Below, in pieces: positions 8,571 to 14,867 of a stretch of DNA of 64,000 nucleotides (positions are counted from its first letter, which is position 1; every line of letters begins with the position of its first letter). A program made the position numbers and the translations under genes. Source of the DNA: Cohnella sp. AR92 (GTDB lineage Bacteria; Bacillota; Bacilli; Paenibacillales; Paenibacillaceae). The DNA lies in the NCBI RefSeq assembly GCF_003990975.1, contig NZ_RZJR01000011.1, positions 124,001 through 188,000 on the forward strand. The letters are read 5' to 3'. The notes under the pieces are model-generated. The model was not told the DNA's origin. It ran no database searches and was given only the letters and a program-made list of their open reading frames with translations.

Positions 8571-9536
8571 ATGACCGCACAAAGCAAAAACCGCCATTGC
8601 CAGATCGTGGATTGCACGATTCGCGACGGCGGACTCGTCAACAACTGGGACTTCAGCGTGGAATTCGTGCAAGACTTGTACGAGTCGCTTAATGAGGCCG
8701 GCGTCGAGTATATAGAGATCGGCTATAAGAATTCTCCTCGCCTGCTGAAGGGATCCGAGGATGCCGGCCCATGGCGCTTCCTGAACGACGACTTCCTTCG
8801 CAAGGTAATCCCAGAGAAGAAGCGCACCAAGCTTTCCGCGCTTGTCGATATCGGCCGCGTCGACCCGGACGACATCCTTCCGCGCAGCGAATCGATGCTC
8901 GACTTGATCCGCGTTGCCTGCTATGCCCGCGATACCGAGAAAGCGATCGAGCTGGTGAACCTGTTCCACGAACGCGGCTATGAGACGACGATCAACATCA
9001 TGGCTCTGTCCAACGTCATGGACAACGAGCTGATCGAAGCGCTGACGCTGATCAACGAGAGCCCGGTTGACTACGTGTACGTCGTCGATTCCTACGGCAG
9101 CCTCGACCCGGATAACTTCCGTTACCTGATCAAGAAGTTCCAAAGCGTCCTTAAGGACAAGCGCCTAGGCGTGCATACGCACAACAACATGCAGCTGGCC
9201 CTGGCGAATACGCTTGTCGCTGTCGAGATGGGCGTCGAACTGCTAGACTCCTCCGTATATGGGATGGGGCGCGCGGCAGGCAACTGTCATACCGAACTGC
9301 TGCTGGCTAAGCTCGCCAAGCCGGAATACAGCCTTCGTCCGCTGCTCGGCATGATCGAGAAGCATATGGTAACGCTCCGCGAGAAGGAAGAGTGGGGCTA
9401 CCTGATTCCTTACATGGTGACAGGCGTGCTGGATGAGCATCCTCGCTCGGCCATGGCATGGCGCGCTTCCGACGAGAAGGACGAATACTTGAAATTTTAT
9501 GACAAGCTGACGACGCCCGAGGTCTTCCACAAGTAA
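8571..9536 (+). CDS. aldolase catalytic domain protein (HMGL-like, DRE-TIM metallolyase fold)
   Basis: The start is the ATG giving MTAQSKNR, with AAAGGAG 10 bases upstream; an upstream in-frame ATG lies in the promoter region. The 321-residue TIM barrel opens with IVDCTIRDGGLVNNWDFS, the metal and substrate loop of the HMG-CoA lyase/isopropylmalate synthase superfamily. It carries the metal-ligand stretch GVHTHNNMQLALANTL and DSSVYGMGRAAGNCHTELLL. The protein is short and has no C-terminal regulatory domain, like 4-hydroxy-2-oxovalerate aldolase-type proteins found near surface-polysaccharide genes. It should cleave or form a carbon-carbon bond of a 2-oxo acid with a divalent metal; the substrate is unknown. 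Confidence 0.8.
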   Translation: MTAQSKNRHCQIVDCTIRDGGLVNNWDFSVEFVQDLYESLNEAGVEYIEIGYKNSPRLLKGSEDAGPWRFLNDDFLRKVIPEKKRTKLSALVDIGRVDPDDILPRSESMLDLIRVACYARDTEKAIELVNLFHERGYETTINIMALSNVMDNELIEALTLINESPVDYVYVVDSYGSLDPDNFRYLIKKFQSVLKDKRLGVHTHNNMQLALANTLVAVEMGVELLDSSVYGMGRAAGNCHTELLLAKLAKPEYSLRPLLGMIEKHMVTLREKEEWGYLIPYMVTGVLDEHPRSAMAWRASDEKDEYLKFYDKLTTPEVFHK

Positions 9537-9567
9537 ATCGTGCGTCCGAAGTTGGATAGGCAAGACA

Positions 9568-9593
9568 ACGGCTCTTTACAGAGCCGTTTTTTT
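9568..9593 (+). terminator. intrinsic terminator after the aldolase gene
   Basis: ACGGCTCT and AGAGCCGT arms with a four-base loop are followed by a run of T residues. Confidence 0.85.
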
Positions 9594-9749
9594 GTACACG
9601 GTACCGGACGATGAGTTCTGCGCTTATCGTTGCCCGTATCGTCGTTATGGATTGAAACTCGATATTGTTCATGGTAGGGGCATCTTGGCGAATGCAGAAA
9701 ATTCAAACGGATCTTGAGCCAGAAGAATAAAGTCAGAGGGGAAACTGAC

Positions 9750-10343
9750 ATGAATCGAGCGGATAAGAAATTGCTGACCAGGCAGCGGATCATGGAGTCG
9801 GCCGTCGAGTTGTTCGAAGAGCGGGGATTCGTATCGACGTCGGTCCAGCAGATCACGGATCGGGCGGAAGTGGCGAAGGGAACTTTCTTTAATTATTTCG
9901 CGTCCAAGGAAGATATGATTCTGGAGCTGGAATCCGATACGATGATTCAAGTGATCGGGAAGCGGCTGGGTTCGGAGGGACCGTTCCTCGCCCAATTGTT
10001 CGAGGGGATGCTCGACTACGCGAGGAAATATCCGATGTACAAATCGACGACCCGGGCCGTGCTTCAAGGGATGTTCGGAAGCGCCAAGATCGGCGACGTT
10101 CAACGCAAACGCAGCACCCAATTCATCGATTATCTCGTTCCATTGATCAAGAGGGCGCAAGAGAACGGAGAGGTGGACAAGGAGCTGTCGGCCGAACAGA
10201 TCGCGAGAACCGCCGTCGAAGCGCATTACGGCGTCCTGATGATCTGGTCGCTGGATTTGGACGATACGCCGCTCCTTGAGCGAATGAATTCGGTGTATAC
10301 GACGTTCATCGAAGGCATTCGCTGCAGAGAGCAGCGTCCGTAA
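9750..10343 (+). CDS. TetR/AcrR family transcriptional regulator
   Basis: The ATG preceded by AGAGGGG is chosen over a TTG 36 bases upstream. The 197-residue protein has the TetR DNA-binding domain in its first 60 residues: RQRIMESAVELFEERGF, then TSVQQITDRAEVAKGTFFNYF, which contains the recognition helix. The rest is an all-helical ligand-binding and dimer domain without recognisable motifs. It is not followed by an efflux pump or enzyme gene; its target may be the gene before it, the small gene that converges on it, or itself. Confidence 0.88.
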   Translation: MNRADKKLLTRQRIMESAVELFEERGFVSTSVQQITDRAEVAKGTFFNYFASKEDMILELESDTMIQVIGKRLGSEGPFLAQLFEGMLDYARKYPMYKSTTRAVLQGMFGSAKIGDVQRKRSTQFIDYLVPLIKRAQENGEVDKELSAEQIARTAVEAHYGVLMIWSLDLDDTPLLERMNSVYTTFIEGIRCREQRP

Positions 10344-10350
10344 CACTCCT

Positions 10351-10671
10351 CTACCGGGAAGTTCCGGGGACGTAACCCTCGAGCTCTCCTTGTCCTCGGA
10401 TGGCCGCCGCCCGATGCTTGGGATTCGGATGGAAGAAACCGCTTCCCTTCAGCGTCCTGCCTCCAATGGTAACCGCCTCGACCGTGACGTCGATATCCAC
10501 CGTATGGGCGAAGCGGTCCAGCAGGGCGGCGTCCGGTATTCCTTCCACATCGATAAACCACGAGCGAGTTCCGTATTCGTCCATGACCATCAGCTTGGCG
10601 GTATCGAACAGAATCGTCCAGGCGTTGTCCGCTTGCCGCATTCGAAGGGTTGCCAAATCGTAATTTTCCAT
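10351..10671 (-). CDS. small conserved-looking protein of unknown function
   Basis: I do not recognise this 106-residue protein. It reads MENYDLATLRMRQADNAWTI and has no signal peptide or membrane segment. An alternating hydrophobic pattern (TILFDTAKLMVMDEYG, VDIDVTVEAVTIGG) suggests a beta-rich fold. GGAG lies about 13 bases before the ATG. It ends seven bases from the stop of the TetR gene on the other strand, so the two converge without room for a normal terminator. Confidence 0.6.
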   Translation of the reverse strand: MENYDLATLRMRQADNAWTILFDTAKLMVMDEYGTRSWFIDVEGIPDAALLDRFAHTVDIDVTVEAVTIGGRTLKGSGFFHPNPKHRAAAIRGQGELEGYVPGTSR

Positions 10672-10788
10672 GATAAGGGATCAGCTCCTGTGATGATTTC
10701 TCGGTTCGCAGCATGCGAGACGCTAATGTCAAGATTGTAGCCGCTGCCGGCTTTGGAATGCAACCCGAAGAAGTCTGGAGGGGGTAAA

Positions 10789-12636
10789 ATGGGAAGTTGG
10801 AGCACGATGCCGCTGGGGGAGAAAGCGATCCTTCTGACTCTGCGGGATGCAGCCTCCAAGGCGGAAGGCAGCGGCCTTCCCGCAGCGGCCGCGAAACGAA
10901 TCGCCGGCGCGGGGCTGCCCTGGGTGACGGAGACGGTGCCGGCTTACGAGTCGGTAGCCGTCTATCTGAATAGGAAGGATCTGTTCGGGGACGTAGCGGA
11001 TGATGAGGCGGAATTCCGCTTCGGGCAAGCCTCGTCGATTCTTGCAGGGCTGGCCGAAGCGGAGCGGGATGAAGCCGTGACGTCCGGGCGGGAGATCCGA
11101 ATCCCCGTCGTCTACGGCGGGGAAGCCGGGCCCGATCTTGTGTTGGCCGCGCGGCGCAGCGGAATGACGGAAGCCGCGTTTAAGGATAGGCATTCATCCG
11201 CGAGCTACGAGGTCGCGATGATCGGCTTCACTCCGGGATTCCCGTATCTGCGCGGCTTGCCGCCGGAGCTGGCGCAGCCCCGCCGCGACGCGCCGCGTCT
11301 GCGGGTGGCGGCCGGCTCGGTCGGCATCGCGGGGACGCAGACCGGTATCTATCCGGTGGCATCGCCGGGAGGCTGGCAGCTGATCGGCCGAACGCCGACG
11401 CGCCTGTTCCGGCCGGAGTCGGACGAGCCGTTCCCGATTCTTCCGGGCGACCGGGTGAGGTTCGTGCCTATCGAAGAAGGCGACGCCTCTTGGCAGGAAG
11501 CGAAAGGGGCAGCAGCCGTTGTTGGTGCCGGACGAAGGAACGCGGGCGAAGACGGCGCAATCGAAGAAGCGAGATCGGCTCAAGAAGCGTTCGGAGAGGA
11601 ACGGCCGGCGATGACCGTCGTTCGCCCGGGCCTGCAGACGACCGTCCAGGATCTGGGGAGAACGGGAGGCTGGCAGGCGTTCGGCGTCTCCGTCGGCGGA
11701 GCGATGGACGCCGATCGTCTTCGAGCGGCGAATTGGCTTGTCGGCAATGCGGATAACGCGGCAGGCCTGGAGCTCACGTTGTCCGGCGGAGAATATCGCA
11801 TCGAGAAGGAGCTTCTCGTTGCTTTAACGGGTGCGGATTTCGGAGCCGAGATCGATGGCGAGCCGTTCCCCCTGGATCGGCCGGTGCTGCTGCGCCGCGG
11901 AGCCGTCGTCCGCTTCCGCGGAGCGGCCAGCGGCTGCCGCGCCTATCTGGCGGTCGCTGGCGGCGTTGAGGCGTGGCCGACGCTCGGCAGCCGGAGCACG
12001 GACCTGCGTGCCGGAATCGGCGGGATCGAAGGCAGGGCTCTCGCGGCAGGGGATAGGCTCCGGACAGGGGAACCTTCTCTTGCTGCGCGGCGGCTGATCG
12101 AGCGGCTGCGGAGGAGCGGGCAGCCAGAAGATAATTGGAGTGCGGGCAAGGAGTATTTAGCCGCCGGAACGCGGGCTGGAGCAAGCGGAAGCGTCGGGGA
12201 GAGCCGGTCATTCACCTTGCGGGTGCTGGAAGGCTCCGGCTGGAGCCGGTTCACGGAGAAGTCCCGCAGGGATTTCTTCCGAGGAGGTTATCGGATCGAA
12301 CCGAATTCGGATCGGATGGGCCTGCGGTTGAGCGGCGAGCCGTTGAAGCTTGCCCGTCAGGAGGAGCTTCTGTCTCACGGCGTTTGCCCGGGGGCGATTC
12401 AGGTGCCGGCATCCGGCCAGCCGATCGTGCTCGGGCAAGGCTGCCAGCCGACGGGAGGCTATCCGATCATCGCCCATGTCGCGGCGGCGGATCTCGGCGT
12501 TCTCGCTCAGCTTCGGCCGGGCGACGAGGCGAGCTTCGAAGCCGTCAGCCTCGGCGAGGCGCTGCAGGCTTCCCGGGAGCAAGAAATTCGGCTGTCCCGA
12601 TTAAAGCAAGGAATTCGGCTTAAGTGGTTCCTATAG
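10789..12636 (+). CDS. 5-oxoprolinase subunits B and C fused (PxpB-PxpC, formerly KipI-KipA)
   Basis: The start is the ATG after GGAGGGGG (start of MGSWSTMPLGEKAIL). Residues 1 to about 230 are PxpB/KipI, with the signature MIGFTPGFPYLRGLP and the cyclophilin-like end SPGGWQLIGRTPTRLF. After a low-complexity linker, PxpC/KipA starts at residue 275 (MTVVRPGLQTTVQDLGRTGG) and continues to the end, including HGVCPGAIQVP and GQGCQPTGGYPII. The two subunits are usually separate genes; here they are one polypeptide of 615 residues. With PxpA, 30 bases downstream, they form ATP-dependent 5-oxoprolinase, which returns 5-oxoproline to glutamate. Confidence 0.92.
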   Translation: MGSWSTMPLGEKAILLTLRDAASKAEGSGLPAAAAKRIAGAGLPWVTETVPAYESVAVYLNRKDLFGDVADDEAEFRFGQASSILAGLAEAERDEAVTSGREIRIPVVYGGEAGPDLVLAARRSGMTEAAFKDRHSSASYEVAMIGFTPGFPYLRGLPPELAQPRRDAPRLRVAAGSVGIAGTQTGIYPVASPGGWQLIGRTPTRLFRPESDEPFPILPGDRVRFVPIEEGDASWQEAKGAAAVVGAGRRNAGEDGAIEEARSAQEAFGEERPAMTVVRPGLQTTVQDLGRTGGWQAFGVSVGGAMDADRLRAANWLVGNADNAAGLELTLSGGEYRIEKELLVALTGADFGAEIDGEPFPLDRPVLLRRGAVVRFRGAASGCRAYLAVAGGVEAWPTLGSRSTDLRAGIGGIEGRALAAGDRLRTGEPSLAARRLIERLRRSGQPEDNWSAGKEYLAAGTRAGASGSVGESRSFTLRVLEGSGWSRFTEKSRRDFFRGGYRIEPNSDRMGLRLSGEPLKLARQEELLSHGVCPGAIQVPASGQPIVLGQGCQPTGGYPIIAHVAAADLGVLAQLRPGDEASFEAVSLGEALQASREQEIRLSRLKQGIRLKWFL

Positions 12637-12666
12637 GCCGGTGTCAGTAAGAGGAGGGAAAGAGCT

Positions 12667-13461
12667 ATGAACGATTCGAAGACGGAGCCGGAGGAGCTTC
12701 GTTCGATCGACCTGAATGTCGACGCGGGAGAGCAGGCGGACTCTTCCCGCATGGAGAGCGAACGCGACCTCCTCTCCCGCGTAAGCTCGGCCAACATCGC
12801 CTGCGGCTACCACGCGGGCAACGCCCAAGTCATGCGCCGCGCGGTCGAATGGTGCGCCGAGCTGGGCGTTGCCGTCGGAGCGCATCCGGGTCTTCCCGAC
12901 CCGCAGGGATTCGGCAGAAGGGAACTGGCGGTGACGGCCCGAGAGCTCGAAGCGGACACGATCTATCAGATCGGGGCGCTGCATGCTTTCGCGACGGCGG
13001 CGGGAGTGCCTCTCGTTCACGTGAAGCCGCACGGCGCCTTGTACCATATGGCTTCGCGCCGCCGCGAGCTGGCGGAAGCGATCGTTCGCGCGGCGCAAGC
13101 CGTCGACCCGAAGCTGGCGATCGTCGGACCGGCGGGAAGCGAGCTGCTGAACGCGGCGAGCGAAGCCGGGCTGCGCGTTATCGAGGAGGGCTTCGTCGAC
13201 CGTGCTTACCTGGCGGACGGAAGCTTGGCGCCGCGATCGCTCGATGGAGCGGTTCACTCAAGCGAACGCGAAGCGATCGAGCAAGCTCTCTCGATCGTGG
13301 AGCGCGGCACGGTTAAGGCGTTGGACGGCGGTACGGCGGCCGTTCGCGCCCAGACGCTTTGCTTGCACGGAGATACGCCGGGAGCGGCCTCCTTCGCGGC
13401 GGCTTTGAATCGGAGCCTGAGGGAGCGCGGGTATCTGATTCGTTCGCCGGGAACACGTTGA
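12667..13461 (+). CDS. pxpA: 5-oxoprolinase subunit A (LamB/YcsF family)
   Basis: This 264-residue protein has the family hallmarks in order: IDLNVDAGE near the N-terminus, SSANIACGYHAGNAQVM, VGAHPGLPDPQGFGRREL, VKPHGALYH, and EEGFVDRAYLADGSLAPRS. These supply the metal-binding and catalytic residues of the amidohydrolase-like subunit that opens the 5-oxoproline ring after phosphorylation. GGAGGG precedes the ATG. It follows the fused PxpB-PxpC gene and is followed within 30 bases by a gamma-glutamylcyclotransferase-like gene, so the operon probably makes and recycles 5-oxoproline. Confidence 0.95.
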   Translation: MNDSKTEPEELRSIDLNVDAGEQADSSRMESERDLLSRVSSANIACGYHAGNAQVMRRAVEWCAELGVAVGAHPGLPDPQGFGRRELAVTARELEADTIYQIGALHAFATAAGVPLVHVKPHGALYHMASRRRELAEAIVRAAQAVDPKLAIVGPAGSELLNAASEAGLRVIEEGFVDRAYLADGSLAPRSLDGAVHSSEREAIEQALSIVERGTVKALDGGTAAVRAQTLCLHGDTPGAASFAAALNRSLRERGYLIRSPGTR

Positions 13462-13490
13462 CTTGTCTTAGGATGGAGGCGGGCGAGCGC

Positions 13491-14027
13491 ATGAGACTGT
13501 TCGTTTACGGAACGCTGCTGCCGCAGTTCCAGGCTTCCCGAATGATCTCGGCTTATGTGTCCGACGCGTACGAGGGACGGGTGAGAGGCAAGCTCGTCGA
13601 TGCCGGGAGCTATCCCGCTTTGATTCCCGCTTGTTGGGAGGATACGAAGGAGAAGAACATCTTGATTCCTGAGTGCGGAGGGGGATCGGAGGCTGCGAGC
13701 GTCTTGATTCCTGCATACGGGGAGAGATCGAAGGACGAGAGCGCCTTCGTTCGCGGCCTTTGGGTGGAGATCACCCGGGAAGGGCTTGCCGTCGCGGATC
13801 GTTACGAAGAGTTCTACGGAATTGAGGAGCTCAACGACTACGAGAGGATCTGGATCTCGGACGCCGACCGGCCCGAAGTCTCCGGTTGGGTTTATGCCTG
13901 GCCGAACGCCAGAGGATACCCGGATGCGGGAACCGATTGGTGGCCGAACAAGCAGGGCATGCAGGACATGGTGGACAAGCTGGACAAGAAGAAGGATAAG
14001 CAGGACATGGTGGACAAGCTGGATTAG
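13491..14027 (+). CDS. gamma-glutamylcyclotransferase-like (AIG2/GGCT) protein with tandem repeats
   Basis: The start at MRLFVYGTLLPQF is the family N-terminus and is preceded by GGAGG. YGTL forms the substrate cavity, and the later VADRYEEFYG supplies the expected acidic residue. Members cleave gamma-glutamyl amines or peptides to 5-oxoproline, which suits the preceding 5-oxoprolinase genes. Two features are odd. After SYPALIPA, three in-frame 42-base copies (from about 13617) encode 14-residue units each containing LIP. The C-terminal tail (QDMVDKLDKKKDK then QDMVDKLD) is encoded by a 9-base repeat that continues past the stop codon. The core fold looks intact at 178 residues; activity is uncertain. 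Confidence 0.78.
   Translation: MRLFVYGTLLPQFQASRMISAYVSDAYEGRVRGKLVDAGSYPALIPACWEDTKEKNILIPECGGGSEAASVLIPAYGERSKDESAFVRGLWVEITREGLAVADRYEEFYGIEELNDYERIWISDADRPEVSGWVYAWPNARGYPDAGTDWWPNKQGMQDMVDKLDKKKDKQDMVDKLD
13617..13742 (+). repeat. three in-frame 42-bp tandem copies inside the cyclotransferase gene
   Basis: The word TTGATTCC recurs at 13620, 13662 and 13704, exactly 42 bases apart, with flanking similarity. Each copy encodes 14 residues: PALIPACWEDTKEK, NILIPECGGGSEAA and SVLIPAYGERSKDE. Confidence 0.8.
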
Positions 14028-14147
14028 TAGGACAAGTAGAATAAGTAGAACAAGCCGGATAAGCAGGATGAGTACGATAACCAGGATAAGCAGGATATGC
14101 GGGATAAGCAGGATAAGCAGGATGAGTACGATAATCAGCATAGCGCG
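13964..14147 (+). repeat. degenerate 9-bp tandem repeat (GGATAAGCA-type)
   Basis: About twenty units of nine bases (GGACATGGT, GGACAAGCT, GGATAAGCA, GGATGAGTA and variants) run in nearly perfect register, with one three-base insertion near 13991. The first units encode the C-terminal tail of the cyclotransferase-like protein; the rest lie beyond its stop codon. Confidence 0.85.
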
Positions 14148-14180
14148 AGCTTCGACTGACCGCATGGATCATGCCTTATC

Positions 14181-14363
14181 TAACGGAAATTTGAGACCCT
14201 TAGAAGCCCGGAATGGCGCCATTTGGATTTTAAGGGAAATTTCAGACCCTTATATGAGTAATACCCCTCTCCTCGAGGCAAATACACAATCTAAGCGTCG
14301 CTAATTTCCGTAAGAATTTAAACAGTTCTTTTTTGGTCGTGTAAGGGGCTGAAATTTCCGTTA
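14181..14363. repeat. 183-bp element with terminal inverted repeats, copy 1
   Basis: It begins TAACGGAAATTTGAGACCCT and ends with the imperfect inverse, reading ...GAAATTTCCGTTA. An inner near-copy of the same word (AAGGGAAATTTCAGACCCTTA) lies at about 14232. The second copy at 47911-48093 aligns without gaps, with about 147 of 183 positions identical by hand count. No open reading frame is present. It resembles a miniature inverted-repeat element. Confidence 0.8.
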
Positions 14364-14365
14364 GC

Positions 14366-14522
14366 CGAGAGTAGAAAGCCGAGCAGCGAGCACCGAGTGC
14401 CGAGAGCCGAGAGCCGATGTGCCGATGTGCCGATGTGCCGAGTAGCGAGCACCGAGAGCCGAGAGCCGAGAGCCGAGAGCCGAGAGCAAAGCCGAGCACT
14501 TGAAAGTCGAGCAGCAGAAAGC
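14366..14522 (+). repeat. degenerate GAGAGCCGA/GATGTGCCG tandem tract
   Basis: Simple 9-base words (GAGAGCCGA, GATGTGCCG, GAGCACCGA) repeat with drift. There is no coding potential or obvious site. Confidence 0.7.
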
Positions 14523-14620
14523 CATATGCCCTGAGCGATAAGCTCTAACCAGTTAGCAATAAGCTGTAAGCCGCGAGAAATAAGCCGTGAGCTGTAATCC
14601 GACAGCCGAACAACTCTCGA

Positions 14621-14649
14621 TGACCCGTAAACGCTCCGTTTACGGGTCA
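14621..14649. repeat. perfect palindrome with 13-bp arms
   Basis: TGACCCGTAAACG and its exact inverse CGTTTACGGGTCA are separated by three bases. No T run follows on either strand, so it is not a standard terminator. Confidence 0.7.
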
Positions 14650-14669
14650 GTTGGTTATGAAGGCATCTA

Positions 14670-14690
14670 GAAAAGCCCCTTCGCAGGGGC
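14670..14690 (-). terminator. terminator of metE
   Basis: On the minus strand GCCCC, a short loop and GGGGC are followed by TTTTC. It lies about 180 bases past the metE stop codon. Confidence 0.55.
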
Positions 14691-14867
14691 CGGGAATAAC
14701 TCGCAATTGGCAGAAGTTCTATGCGCCTTGGAGGCGCTAGCTTGCACTAGAATGCATCTTCCATGTGCCAAGGAGACGATAGCTTGCGCGTACTTGCGCA
14801 AGCCCTCCTACTTGGGTGGACGCGAACCACCTGGGTAGCTATGGACTCTGGTGCTCTCGCTTACGGC

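Larger units (their letters stand above)
14028..14867. other. 840-bp gene-free, repeat-rich interval
   Basis: No convincing gene lies here. In order it holds the end of the 9-bp tract, a 183-bp element with terminal inverted repeats, a GAGAGCCGA-type tract, a perfect 13-bp-arm palindrome, and the terminator of metE. The stretch 14691-14867 contains only a minor dyad (TTGCGC/GCGCAA). Confidence 0.7.
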
